Positions 51,650 to 60,528 of a stretch of 64,000 nucleotides of DNA are shown here, one piece after another (positions within the stretch are counted from its first letter, which is position 1; every line of letters starts with the position of its first letter). Origin of the DNA: JAKAWQ01 sp035509315 (GTDB lineage Bacteria; Pseudomonadota; Alphaproteobacteria; Acetobacterales; Acetobacteraceae); the NCBI GenBank assembly GCA_035509315.1, contig DATJLS010000033.1:1-64000 (forward strand). The letters are read 5' to 3'. Below the pieces are notes generated by a model. The model had not been told where the DNA came from, ran no database searches, and was given only the letters and a program-made list of their open reading frames with translations. The position numbers and the translations under genes were made by a program.

Positions 51650-53743
51650 ATGCCCATGGCCGTCGAACGGTTCAGCACCGACCCATTCCCGCTGGACCAG
51701 CGCGCCGCCTGGGGCGACGCCTTGCGGAAGATCGGACTTGCGTCCGGGACCGGATCCAGCCCTCCTGACGGACGGCTGCTGCATTGCCTCGCGCCAGGGG
51801 GCACCGAAATCGCCCTGATCACGGGCGGGCCACAGTCCTTGTGGCGGGCGCCCCCAACCCGCAACGATCGCCCCGGCGATGAAAAACTATGGCTCGGCAC
51901 CCTCCTGGAGGGGATGGCGAGCCTGCCTGGCGAAGAGAGCGTTCGCGAAGGGGAACTGCTCTATTGGCCCGCCGCCGCCGGGCCGCTGCTCGCGCCCATC
52001 GGGTGGTTCCGGCTTCTCCTGGTGAGGCTTCCCCGGCGCGATCCAATTTGGGGCGGCCTGCCGGACGCGGAGATGGAAGCGCAGGACGTTCCCCTGCGGC
52101 CGGGCCGGCAGCCGGTTCTGGGGGCCTTGCTCGCGACGATCGCGGAAGCCCTGGATGCGGAAGCAGAGACCGCGCTCCCCGTGCTCGAGGTCGCGCTCGG
52201 GGAAATCATGCCGGCTTCGCTTGGGGCGCTGGCCGGCGGCAGGGCGCAGCGGGCGGCGCTGCGCCGGCGGATCCTGCGCGCCTTGGAGCGCAGGTTGGAC
52301 GACCCGCATCTCAACCTCGCGCGATTCGCCTCAAGCGAAGGCATCTCGATGCGTGCCGTGCAAAAGCTGCTCCAGGACGAAGGGCTCAGCTTCAGCCAGT
52401 ATCTCCGCCATCGCCGCCTCGCGCGCGCGGCCGAGGCGCTCGGCGATCCTGCAGAGGCCACGGTCCCGGTCGCCGAGATCGGCTTTCGCTGGGGCTTCGC
52501 CGACCCCGCCCATTTCAGCCGCGCCTTTCGCCACCAATATGGCGTCGCTCCCAATGCCTATCGCTCCGAGGCGCTCGCGCATGGGCCGACCCCAAAGAAG
52601 CAGGGGCCGCGCAGCCGCGGACATCCCGATCCAAGCTCACGCCGCAAGGCGGGGTCGCCGCCCTGCCTCGGGATGCCCCCTGCATCCCGGCGCCGCGGCC
52701 CGGTTCATCATCATCTGCGGGCGCGCCCGGAGACGGTTCACTGGGGCTATTTCAGCCGTGCCCTGCCGGCCGTGCTGACGGTCCGTTCCGGAGATACGAT
52801 CACCATCGAGACGCTGACGCAGCACGCAACGGACGATCCGGCGCGAATGATCGCGGGCGACCCGGATGCGGAGGCCGTGTTCCGTTGGACGGAAACGAGC
52901 AAGGCGGTCGACCGGCGGGGCGCCGGGCCCATCGATGCCTCCATCTACGGGCGCGGCGCCGGCGAGGGTTTTGGCGTGCATATCCTGACCGGGCCGATCC
53001 TGGTGGAAGAGGCACGGCCGGGGGATGTGCTGGAGATCGAGATCCTCGACATGCTGCCCCGGCCGAGCCGCGCGGCGGAATTCGCGGGCCGCAGCTTCGG
53101 CAGCAATGCCGCCGTCTGGTGGGGACGGCATTATGATGAGCTGCTGAGCGCGCCGCGGCCGCGCGAGGTGATTACCCTCTACGAAATCCGCCGCCGCGGC
53201 GGCGGCCAGGCTTGCGCCCATGCCGTCTACAGCTTCCGCTGGACACCGCAGCGCGATCCGTTCGGGGTGCTGCACGAGACGATCGACTATCCAGGCGTGC
53301 CGGTGGACCCAGCCACGATCGCGCCGCAGCACAATGTGCTGGCGGGCGTGCAGATACCGGTTCGCCTGCATTTCGGAACGATCGGTCTCGCGCCCGATCA
53401 CCCGGAGCCGCTCGATTCGATTCCTCCGTCCGCTTTCGGCGGCAATATCGACAATTGGCGGCTCGGCGTGGGGAGCAAGCTTTTCCTTCCCGTCTCCGTG
53501 CCCGGGGCGATGCTGTCGATCGGCGATCCGCATGCCTCGCAAGGCGATGGCGAGATTTCCGGGACCGCGATCGAATGTTCCCTGACGGGGACGGTGCGGC
53601 TTCGTGTCCATGCGCGGGATGAGGCCGGCGCGATGCTGCGTGATCTCACCTACCCGCTGATCGAGACCGGGGATAGCTGGATCGTGCAAGGATTGAGCCA
53701 CCCCGATTATCTGGCCGATCTCGGCGCGGCGGCGCAAAGCTAG
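51650..53743 (+). CDS. AraC-type regulator fused in frame to a formamidase that ends at a premature stop
   Basis: One open frame of 697 codons. Residues about 1-200 resemble an AraC ligand-binding half, and about 205-305 are the double helix-turn-helix (LARFASSEGISMRAVQKLLQDEG ... VAEIGFRWGFADPAHFSRAFRHQYG). After a basic, Pro-rich linker (about 310-345) an acetamidase/formamidase follows (RPETVHWGYFSRALP, FGVHILTGPILVEEARPGDVLEIEIL, GGNIDNWRLGVG, SIGDPHASQGDGEISGTAIE). The frame stops at TAG 53741-53743, but the homologous reading continues beyond it. An ATG at 52673 could start the amidase separately, in which case the regulator has lost its own stop. Confidence 0.8.
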   Translation: MPMAVERFSTDPFPLDQRAAWGDALRKIGLASGTGSSPPDGRLLHCLAPGGTEIALITGGPQSLWRAPPTRNDRPGDEKLWLGTLLEGMASLPGEESVREGELLYWPAAAGPLLAPIGWFRLLLVRLPRRDPIWGGLPDAEMEAQDVPLRPGRQPVLGALLATIAEALDAEAETALPVLEVALGEIMPASLGALAGGRAQRAALRRRILRALERRLDDPHLNLARFASSEGISMRAVQKLLQDEGLSFSQYLRHRRLARAAEALGDPAEATVPVAEIGFRWGFADPAHFSRAFRHQYGVAPNAYRSEALAHGPTPKKQGPRSRGHPDPSSRRKAGSPPCLGMPPASRRRGPVHHHLRARPETVHWGYFSRALPAVLTVRSGDTITIETLTQHATDDPARMIAGDPDAEAVFRWTETSKAVDRRGAGPIDASIYGRGAGEGFGVHILTGPILVEEARPGDVLEIEILDMLPRPSRAAEFAGRSFGSNAAVWWGRHYDELLSAPRPREVITLYEIRRRGGGQACAHAVYSFRWTPQRDPFGVLHETIDYPGVPVDPATIAPQHNVLAGVQIPVRLHFGTIGLAPDHPEPLDSIPPSAFGGNIDNWRLGVGSKLFLPVSVPGAMLSIGDPHASQGDGEISGTAIECSLTGTVRLRVHARDEAGAMLRDLTYPLIETGDSWIVQGLSHPDYLADLGAAAQS

Positions 53744-53974
53744 ATCTACAAGCGCTCATCGCTCGACGCCGCGATGCGCGACGCTTTCCGCAAGGCGCGG
53801 CGCTTTCTGATGACGGCGCAGGGGCTGAGCGAGGACGAGGCGATCTCGCTCCTCTCGGTTGCTGTGGATTTCGGCGTCACCCAGGTGGTGGACGGCAATT
53901 GGGGCGTGCATGCCACGATTCCGAAGACGATCTTTTCGCGCAGGATCACCGAGGCGGAGGGATCCCGGCGATGA
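53744..53974 (+). pseudogene. C-terminal remainder of the second formamidase, after an in-frame amber codon
   Basis: The same reading frame resumes directly after the TAG with IYKRSSLDAAMRDAFRKARRF, then LSEDEAISLLSVAVDFGVTQVVDGNWGVHATIPKTIF, which aligns with the C-terminus of the intact copy at 45461-46531 (SVAADFAVTQVVDG). A single-base change of GAG to TAG would account for the stop. The natural end is the TGA at 53972-53974, overlapping the convergent RidA gene by 29 bases. Confidence 0.85.
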
Positions 53975-54353
53975 GATCGATCTCCACCGCCGCGCCGACG
54001 GCAAGGCCAGTGACGCCGACACAGGTGCGGCTGGGAAGCGGGCCGCGAAACCAGCTCTCATAAGCGGCATTGAACGAATCATAATCATCGAAGGAAGTGA
54101 GATAGACGCGCACCATCAGCGCGTCATCGAGGGTGAGGCCGAATCCGGCGAGAACGGCTTCGAGGTTGCGACGGACCTGTTCCGCCTGGGCGACGATGTC
54201 TCCGGACACGACGGCACCCGTTGCCGGGTTCGTCGGCATCTGGCCGGTGACGAAGAGGAGATTGCCCCATTGGGTTGCGTGCGAGAACGGCGCCACCTTC
54301 GGCGGCACGCCATCCTCGGGCGAAAAGGAGAAGCTGCGCCTGACGTCCGTCAT
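53946..54353 (-). CDS. RidA (YjgF/YER057c/UK114) family protein
   Basis: A 135-residue RidA-fold protein. SHATQWGNLLFVTGQMPTNPATGAVVSGDIVAQAEQVRRNLEAVLAGFG and the RTCVGVTGLAVGAAVEIDLIA C-terminus (Arg for the carboxylate, Glu near the end) are conserved. RidA proteins hydrolyse reactive imine/enamine intermediates of amino-acid breakdown. It starts by ATGA overlap with the ABC permease-ATPase gene, so it is the third gene of that operon, which supports an amino-acid-like substrate. Confidence 0.92.
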   Translation of the reverse strand: MTDVRRSFSFSPEDGVPPKVAPFSHATQWGNLLFVTGQMPTNPATGAVVSGDIVAQAEQVRRNLEAVLAGFGLTLDDALMVRVYLTSFDDYDSFNAAYESWFRGPLPSRTCVGVTGLAVGAAVEIDLIAGIPPPR

Positions 54354-55993
54354 GCCGAAGTTTCGACCGCGAGCGCCGCGCCCATGACGCGGAGGAACCG
54401 CGCGGTGAGCGGATGACGGGGCCGCGTGAATATCTGCTCCGCCAGGCCATCCTCGGCGATGACGCCATCGCTCAGGAACACGACACGGTCCGCCACTTCC
54501 TTGGCGAAACGCAACTGGTGGGTGGAGATGATCATGGTCAGGCCATCCTCGAGCGCAAGATGCCTGATCACGTCGAGGACTTCACTGACGAGCTCGGGGT
54601 CCAGCGCGGACGTGGGCTCGTCGAGCAGCAGCACGCTGGGGTTCGGCGCCAGCGCGCGGGCGATCGCCACGCGCTGCTGCTGGCCGCCGGAGAGATGGCG
54701 CGGCAGCGCATCGGCGCGATGCGCGAGGCCCACACGCGCAAGCAGCGCGCATGCCCGGCGTTCGGCTTCCAGCCGAGACATGCCATGCACCCAGCGGAGC
54801 GGACCGGCCACATTTTCCTGCGCCGTGAGATGGCTGAACAGATTGAATTGCTGGAACACCATTCCGACGCCGAGGCTCGCGCGCTCCTTTGCCAACGCGC
54901 GGGGCGAGAGCAGCCTGCCATCCTCGCGATAGCCGAGACGGCTTCCGCCGATCCGCACCACCCCCTGCTCCCAAAGCTCCAGATGGTTGATGCAGCGGAG
55001 CAGCGTGCTTTTCCCCGATCCGCTCGGGCCGAGAAGGGCGACGACTTCACCCGAGCGGATCGTGAGATCGACCCCGCCGAGGACGACATGATCTCCATAG
55101 CGCTTGCGCAGGTCATGGACTTCGACGGCAGTCGCGCTGCGGGCGAGCGCGGCCGCGCGGGCGGTGCGTTCCGCTTCGGTCGCGATGACGCCGAGCGAGG
55201 CGGGCCCTGCGCGCCCGGCGGAGAGCGGGGCACCCAGCGTGTCGGCGGAAAATCCGCCGCTCGCCGAGCGGGCTGCTTGCGGCACCGGGACAGCATTGGC
55301 GCGACGGCCCGGCAGCAGGCGGAGAAAACGTTCCCGCGGTGAAGGATGATCGAGATCCAGCAGGATTTCGGCGAGAAGCTGCAGCACGCTGAAGCTGCCG
55401 GTCAGCACCAGATACATCACGCCGGACGCGAAGAAAATGGAGAAGAAATCGAAGGTGGACGAGGCAAGCTGCGTGCTGCGCAGCGTCAGCTCCTGCACCG
55501 CGATGACCGAGGCGAGGGACGAGTTCTTGAGCGCGGTGACGGCTTCATTGCCGAGCGCGGGCACCATGGTGCGGATTGCCTGCGGCGCAATGATCCGCCG
55601 CATGAGCACCACGGGCGTCATGCCGAGCGCCTGACCCGCCGTGATCTGACCCTGATCCACGCTGCGGACGCCGGAGCGCAGAATCTCGGCGATGAAGGGC
55701 CCCTCGTTGGCGGCGAGCGCGAGCCCCGCCGCTCCGAGCGGGCTCAGGCGCAGGCCGATATGCGGCAAGGCATCATAGGCGAAGACGAGCTGCAGGATGA
55801 GCGGCGTGCCACGAAAGATGACGGCATAGGCGCGGGCGAAGGCGGAGAGCACGCGATAACGGCATAGCTGCATGCTCGCCAGGACGGTTCCCACGAGCAG
55901 CCCGCCGGCCAGTCCGAGGCCGGTCACGCCAAGCGTGAGGCCGATGCCCCGGAGCAGGTACGGCAGGCTGAGATAGTGGAGGAAAAGAAGCAT
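54350..55993 (-). CDS. Amino-acid ABC transporter permease fused to ATP-binding domain
   Basis: A 547-residue single-chain transporter half. Residues about 1-225 are a HisM/GlnP-type permease (LLRGIGLTLGVTGLGLAGGLLVG, VIFRGTPLILQLVF, EAA loop GQALGMTPVVLMRRIIAPQA). A linker of about 65 residues leads to a polar amino-acid ATPase (Walker A LLGPSGSGKST, signature LSGGQQQR, Walker B VLLLDEPTSALD, switch His in ISTHQLRF). These are normally separate proteins. The ATG at 55993 shares a base with the stop of the binding protein gene. Confidence 0.9.
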   Translation of the reverse strand: MLLFLHYLSLPYLLRGIGLTLGVTGLGLAGGLLVGTVLASMQLCRYRVLSAFARAYAVIFRGTPLILQLVFAYDALPHIGLRLSPLGAAGLALAANEGPFIAEILRSGVRSVDQGQITAGQALGMTPVVLMRRIIAPQAIRTMVPALGNEAVTALKNSSLASVIAVQELTLRSTQLASSTFDFFSIFFASGVMYLVLTGSFSVLQLLAEILLDLDHPSPRERFLRLLPGRRANAVPVPQAARSASGGFSADTLGAPLSAGRAGPASLGVIATEAERTARAAALARSATAVEVHDLRKRYGDHVVLGGVDLTIRSGEVVALLGPSGSGKSTLLRCINHLELWEQGVVRIGGSRLGYREDGRLLSPRALAKERASLGVGMVFQQFNLFSHLTAQENVAGPLRWVHGMSRLEAERRACALLARVGLAHRADALPRHLSGGQQQRVAIARALAPNPSVLLLDEPTSALDPELVSEVLDVIRHLALEDGLTMIISTHQLRFAKEVADRVVFLSDGVIAEDGLAEQIFTRPRHPLTARFLRVMGAALAVETSA

Positions 55994-56946
55994 CAATCCG
56001 TGACGAGGACGGGAGCCTCGAGTGTGCCGGCATCGAGCGACCATTTCTTGAGCAGCGCGGATTCGATGCCGGCCTTCTGGATCTCGACGAGGGCGGCCAT
56101 GAGGGCGTCACGCAGCTCGGTGTTGCTCTTGGGCACCGCAATGCCGATGGAGTATGGCAGCGTCACCGCAACCGCCTTGCCGAGCTGGCTCGGATAGGCT
56201 TTCACCGCCTGATCCACCGTGTTGACGTCGTTGATGTACGTGTCCGCGCGGCCGGCGAGGATCGCCTGGATGCAATCGGCGTTGTTGTCATAGAGCTGAA
56301 GCGCGGGCGCGGGCTTGCCGGCCGCCTTGCATGCAGGCGCGAGATTCTGAACCAGCGGCACCTCCACGAACCCGGTGTTCTCCGCGGCGGTGTCACCGCA
56401 GAGCGAGGTATTGATGCCGGTGATGTGCCTGGGGTTTCCCTTGGCCACCAGGACGCCGTCGAACACCTTGGAATAGGTGATGAAATCTGCAGCCCTGGCG
56501 CGTTCCTTCGTGGCATAGATATCGGAGATGACGAGATCCGCCTGGCCGCTCTGGAGCGTCGGCAGAAGGGCTGCGAAAGCGACCGGCTTGTAGGTCAGCT
56601 TGAAGCCGAGGCAGCTGCCGAACATCTGCGCGAGATCGACATCGAAGCCGACATACCGGCTCGGGTCCTGGGGATCGAGCGCTTCATAGCCGGGCGTGTG
56701 AGGATTGAGCGCGTCGACGAGCGTCTTGCCCGTGAGACCCGGATATTTCGCCTGCAATTGCTGGCAGGAGGCAGGCGCGGCCGGCAGGTCCGCAGCCCGG
56801 GCGCGCCAGGGCGCGAAGAGCGCCATCAGGCAGACGATGCCGCAGGTGATTTGCGTCCACCGTTCGGGAATCACGAGCGCCATCACGGTCTTTGTTCTCT
56901 TTCCGGCTTGACGCCGCGTGCGAAGGGATTGTGGGATCATGCGCAC
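55993..56946 (-). CDS. Amino-acid ABC transporter substrate-binding protein (SBP family 3)
   Basis: A 317-residue periplasmic receptor. A late signal peptide (WTQITCGIVCLMALFAPWRARA, cleavage near residue 51) suggests the true start could be the ATG at 56883; a GTG at 56946 or ATG at 56940 give longer leaders. The mature part has YVGFDVDLAQMFGSCLGFKLTYKPVAFAALLPTLQSGQADLVISDIYATKERA, the SBP_bac_3 core. It leads the operon binding protein, permease-ATPase, RidA. Confidence 0.9.
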   Translation of the reverse strand: MRMIPQSLRTRRQAGKRTKTVMALVIPERWTQITCGIVCLMALFAPWRARAADLPAAPASCQQLQAKYPGLTGKTLVDALNPHTPGYEALDPQDPSRYVGFDVDLAQMFGSCLGFKLTYKPVAFAALLPTLQSGQADLVISDIYATKERARAADFITYSKVFDGVLVAKGNPRHITGINTSLCGDTAAENTGFVEVPLVQNLAPACKAAGKPAPALQLYDNNADCIQAILAGRADTYINDVNTVDQAVKAYPSQLGKAVAVTLPYSIGIAVPKSNTELRDALMAALVEIQKAGIESALLKKWSLDAGTLEAPVLVTD

Positions 56947-57208
56947 GGTCTCTCGCTCCGTCCTTGGCTGTCCGGTCCTGGGCGGATCGTAATCGGTGAT
57001 GGAGCCGGACTTTTAGGATGCCCCGCACCGACGATTGCCAAATCGTCGGGCCGGCGCGGGAGACGATGAGAATATGATCATTGCCTGTCCTGCTCTGCAC
57101 ACGAGATAGGCAGACAGCGCCTTCCGCCGACTTCGTCATCGAACAGCGTCGAACGGGCCCAGCCGGCCGCAGCCGGAGGCGGCTTTCGGGGCTCTGCGCA
57201 TCGGCCCC

Positions 57209-57237
57209 TTGAATAGGCAACCATTTGGCTGCATATT
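57209..57237 (+). promoter_or_regulatory. Possible sigma-70 promoter of the ArsR/SRPBCC operon
   Basis: TTGAAT (57209-57214) and CATATT (57232-57237) are separated by 17 bases, each matching four of six consensus positions. Transcription would start at about the ATG at 57244, giving a leaderless message, which fits the lack of a ribosome site there. Confidence 0.35.
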
Positions 57238-57243
57238 AGCGGC

Positions 57244-57564
57244 ATGAGCCTGGATGCGGTCTTCCGCGCGCTGGCCGATCCGGCCAGGCGGCAATTGCTG
57301 GACAGCCTCCATGCGCGGAACGGGCAGACATTGAGCGCGCTTTGCGAGGGTCATGAGATGACACGCCAGGCGGTGACCAAGCATCTCGCCATTCTCGAGG
57401 ACGCGAATCTCGTCGTGACGCTGAAGCGCGGCCGCGAGAAGCTGCACTATCTCAATCCCCTGCCCATCCACGAGATCGCCGAGAGATGGATCGGCAAATA
57501 TGAGCGCACGCGCCTTCGTGCGCTCAGCGAGCTCAAGAAAACTCTGGAAGGGAACACGCCATGA
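57244..57564 (+). CDS. ArsR-family transcriptional regulator
   Basis: A 106-residue winged-helix repressor-type protein. MSLDAVFRALADPARRQLLDSLHARNGQTLSAL and MTRQAVTKHLAILEDANLVVTLKRGREKLHYLNP are standard for the subgroup paired with SRPBCC proteins. No metal-binding cysteine pair (ELCVCDL) is present, so it is not a metal sensor of the ArsR/SmtB core type. It overlaps the next gene by ATGA. Confidence 0.93.
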   Translation: MSLDAVFRALADPARRQLLDSLHARNGQTLSALCEGHEMTRQAVTKHLAILEDANLVVTLKRGREKLHYLNPLPIHEIAERWIGKYERTRLRALSELKKTLEGNTP

Positions 57565-58016
57565 GCGCGGAAAAATTCGTCTATGTCACCTATATCCGCA
57601 CGACGCCGGAAAATCTCTGGGACGCGCTGACCAGGCCCGAATTCATGCGGCAATATTGGTATGGCGCCTGGCAGGATTGCGAATGGAAACAGGGCTCATC
57701 GTGGAAGCTGATGTTCCCCGATGGCCACGTCGCCGACAGCGGAGAAGTGCTGGAGATCGATCCGCCCCGCAAGCTCGTTCTCAAATGGCGCAATGAATTC
57801 CGCCCGGAGCTTCACGAGGAAGGCCCTTCGCGCGCGACATTCCTTCTCGAGCCGATGGATGACCTCGTGAAGCTCACGGTCATCCACGAAAGCGACGCGA
57901 CGCGATCGAAGCTCATCGAGGCGGTATCGAACGGATGGCCGGCCATTCTCGCCAATCTCAAGAGCCTGATCGAGACGGGCGAGCCGCTGCAGCGGACGCG
58001 CGACTGGCCGAAATGA
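57561..58016 (+). CDS. SRPBCC (AHSA1-like) domain protein
   Basis: A 151-residue START/Bet v1-like fold of the activator-of-Hsp90-ATPase subgroup. FVYVTYIRTTPENLWDALTRPEFMRQYWYG starts the hydrophobic-cavity fold; PFRKLVLKW-like PPRKLVLKWRNEF and the C-terminal NGWPAILANLKSLIETG complete it. It is translationally coupled to the ArsR regulator, a very common pairing whose ligand is generally unknown. Confidence 0.92.
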   Translation: MSAEKFVYVTYIRTTPENLWDALTRPEFMRQYWYGAWQDCEWKQGSSWKLMFPDGHVADSGEVLEIDPPRKLVLKWRNEFRPELHEEGPSRATFLLEPMDDLVKLTVIHESDATRSKLIEAVSNGWPAILANLKSLIETGEPLQRTRDWPK

Positions 58017-58088
58017 TTGCGGCGACGGGCCGAGAGATGGCAAATCATCAGGTTTCGGAATGAATGGCAGACTGAGTGGGAGGGAACC

Positions 58089-58556
58089 GTGACGAAGATC
58101 GCCATCTTCGCGGCACCGCGTCGGGAGGGATCCGATTACCCACCGCCGTACGACGAACCGTGCCTTGGGCGCGTGCGGCAAGCCTTGGGGGACGAGGCGG
58201 GCCTGACCCAGTTCGGGGTCAATCTGCTCCGCCTGAAGCCAGGTGGCTGGTCGAGCCAGCGCCATTGGCACACTTCCGAGGACGAGTTCGTCTGGGTGCT
58301 GGAAGGCGAGGTCGTGCTCGTCGCCGACAATGGCGAGGAGATCCTGCGGGAAGGTGACTGCGCGGGTTTCAAGGCCGGTGCGGCGGATGGGCACCATTTG
58401 CAGAACCGTTCCGGCCGGGATGCCGTACTGCTCGAGATCGGCTCCCGCCGGGACCAGGAGGATCATGTCACCTATCCAGATATCGATCTGCGATGGGACG
58501 GCGGGGGCGGCTACGCACACAGGAACGGCACGCCGTACGCGCGCAACGATTTCTGA
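58089..58556 (+). CDS. Cupin-domain protein
   Basis: A 155-residue single cupin. The metal motif is spread over SQRHWHTSEDEFVWVLEGEVVL (His, His, Glu) and GFKAGAADGHHLQNRSG (His). The C-terminal VTYPDIDLRWDGGGGYAHRNGTPY is typical of a small-molecule-binding alphaproteobacterial subgroup. The GTG at 58089 has GGGAGGGA upstream. It may follow the ArsR/SRPBCC pair in one transcript (72-base gap). The function is unknown. Confidence 0.85.
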   Translation: MTKIAIFAAPRREGSDYPPPYDEPCLGRVRQALGDEAGLTQFGVNLLRLKPGGWSSQRHWHTSEDEFVWVLEGEVVLVADNGEEILREGDCAGFKAGAADGHHLQNRSGRDAVLLEIGSRRDQEDHVTYPDIDLRWDGGGGYAHRNGTPYARNDF

Positions 58557-58687
58557 TTGGCACATTTCGGGCGGCACGACGGTGCCCATGCCTGGGTGTT
58601 ACAAAAGAAACCATTATGCGCGCGCGGCTTGGTGACATTTTGACGTGCGCGTTCTATGCAGGCGCCGACATTCCGGCAGGAGCGACG

Positions 58688-59185
58688 ATGTCGGCGCGCA
58701 TCCCGATCCACAGCCATAGTCCCCGCCTCTTCCTGTTTCTCGGCGTGAGGATGAGCATTCTTCTCTCCAGCGCGCAGACGGGAGGTCAGTTCTCCCTGAT
58801 CGAAGGTTTCATGCCGCCAGGAGGCGATGGCGGCCTGCACCTCCACCGCAACGAGGATGAGTCGATGCACCTTCTCGAAGGATCGCTCGACGTCATGATT
58901 GGAGAGCAGGCGTTCCGGCTCGGGCCAGGCGAGAGTTATTTCGCGCCGCGGGGCGTTCCGCACCGATTGCGAAATCGTGGCGACGTGCCGGCACGGTCGC
59001 TTCTGGTGACCACGCCGGGTGGCTTCGATGATTTCGTCGCCCGTGCGGGCACTCCGCTGATCGAAGGGGCCGAGCCGCCCCGGCCGGCGCCTCCGACACC
59101 GGAGCAGATGGGACAATTGCTGAAGCTTGCGGAAGAATTCGGCATCGGCATTCTCGGACCGCCCGAACCTCCGGACCACGCCTGA
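58688..59185 (+). CDS. Cupin-domain protein
   Basis: A 165-residue cupin. GGLHLHRNEDESMHLLEGSLDVMIGEQAFRLGPGESYFAPRGVPHRLRN contains both cupin motifs with His, His, Glu and His. The C-terminal PPTPEQMGQLLKLAEEFGIGIL helix is characteristic of a widespread quercetinase-like subgroup of unknown substrate. The ATG at 58688 has AGGAG five bases upstream; earlier in-frame starts lack one. Confidence 0.87.
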   Translation: MSARIPIHSHSPRLFLFLGVRMSILLSSAQTGGQFSLIEGFMPPGGDGGLHLHRNEDESMHLLEGSLDVMIGEQAFRLGPGESYFAPRGVPHRLRNRGDVPARSLLVTTPGGFDDFVARAGTPLIEGAEPPRPAPPTPEQMGQLLKLAEEFGIGILGPPEPPDHA

Positions 59186-59300
59186 AATTCTCCCCCCCAT
59201 GCACTTCCTTTCGGCTTGCTTTGATCCGCCGCCCGCGCCAACAATCCGCCTCTTCGGTTTGCGGGCAGGATCTCCGCACGGGAAAGCGGGGAGGGGGCCG

Positions 59301-59915
59301 ATGCAGCTCTACGGCATGCGCATCTCAGGCAATTGTTGGAAGGCCGCGCAGATTCTGCGCCTGACCGGGCATGAATTCGACTGGATCGAGACGGACGGAA
59401 ATTCCGGCGCGACCCGCACGCCGGAATTTCTGAAGATCAATCCGATCGGCAAAGTGCCGGCGCTGGTGATGGATGACAGGATCGTGCTGGTGGAGAGCAA
59501 TGCGATCCTGCTTCATTTCGCGGAAGGTTCGTCCTGGTTGCCGCCGCCGGGCCTTGCCCGCACGAAAGTGCACGAATGGTTGTTCTTCGAGCAATATTGC
59601 CATGAACCCTCTATCGCGGTTGCCCGCAACATCGTCACCTGGCGGCGCGAGGCGCATCTTCACCCCGAGCGCCTCGCGGAGTGCTCCCGGCGCGGCGCGC
59701 AGGCGCTGGATGTGATGGAGCGGCGGCTCAAGGACAATGCCTGGCTTGTGGGAGAGGCCCCGACCATCGCCGACCTCGCCTTGTTCGCGTACACCCATCG
59801 GGCCGATGAGGGCGGATTCGAGCTCGCTCAATGGCCCTCGGTACATGCCTGGATCGCGCGGGTGGCCGCATTGCCGGGCATCTCCACCCTTCCCCGTCCG
59901 GAGGAGGCCGCCTGA
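59301..59915 (+). CDS. Glutathione S-transferase family protein
   Basis: A 204-residue GST. The thioredoxin half is MQLYGMRISGNCWKAAQILRL ... INPIGKVPALVMDD with VLVESNAIL binding the gamma-glutamyl part (Glu-Ser). The all-helical half ends NAWLVGEAPTIADLALFAY, the N-capping box. Ser or Tyr in the first loop is probably the glutathione-activating residue. The ATG at 59301 has GGAGGG upstream. Confidence 0.92.
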   Translation: MQLYGMRISGNCWKAAQILRLTGHEFDWIETDGNSGATRTPEFLKINPIGKVPALVMDDRIVLVESNAILLHFAEGSSWLPPPGLARTKVHEWLFFEQYCHEPSIAVARNIVTWRREAHLHPERLAECSRRGAQALDVMERRLKDNAWLVGEAPTIADLALFAYTHRADEGGFELAQWPSVHAWIARVAALPGISTLPRPEEAA

Positions 59916-59958
59916 CGGCTGCAGGAATCCGGGGCCGTATCGGCCTTGGGAAGGCAGC

Positions 59959-60417
59959 TCAGAGATTCTTGGTCATGTGAACGACGGTTCCTCCCTTGAA
60001 TTCCTCCTCGCGGTCAACGCGGTACCCGAGCTTGCAATAGAGCGTGATGTTCACCGCAAAAAGCTTGTTGGTGTAGAGGCGAATCTTTCGATATTCGAGC
60101 GCGAAAGCGACATTCTCGGCATGGGCCATCAATCGTCTTCCATAGCCGTGCCCTTGCGAGCCCGGCGCGATGGCGATGTTCTCGATGAGAAGCTGATCAA
60201 ACTCGGAAATCATCTCGATCAGCCCAATCAGCCCGTCGGCGGAAAATAGAAGATCGATCCGGTGATTGCGAACGGCCTCGTCATAATCGGCCAGCATCGG
60301 CTTTGGCTCGCGGCCAATCAAGGACACCCATTTCGCATAAGCCGCGCGGGTCAGTTCGCGGATGGAGGCTGCATCACTTCTCTCCGCCCGCCGCAGCACC
60401 AGATCCTGCCCGCCCAT
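59959..60417 (-). CDS. GNAT-family N-acetyltransferase
   Basis: A 152-residue acetyltransferase. LVLRRAERSDAASIRELTRAAYAKWV, IENIAIAPGSQGHGYGRRLMAHAENVA (Q-x-x-G-x-G) and LYCKLGYRVDREEEFKGGTVVHMTK match the RimI-like group of small-molecule acetylases. The ATG at 60417 has GGGGAGG upstream. It is divergent from the binding-protein gene. Confidence 0.9.
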   Translation of the reverse strand: MGGQDLVLRRAERSDAASIRELTRAAYAKWVSLIGREPKPMLADYDEAVRNHRIDLLFSADGLIGLIEMISEFDQLLIENIAIAPGSQGHGYGRRLMAHAENVAFALEYRKIRLYTNKLFAVNITLYCKLGYRVDREEEFKGGTVVHMTKNL

Positions 60418-60528
60418 TCACCCCTCCCCGATCTCTCCGACCTTGCCAGCACCTCCGCACTTCTGGCGCTTCGGCCCTGAATCCCCGATGATGCAACAAG
60501 GCTCACGTCATCAAGAAAGGGAAATCCC

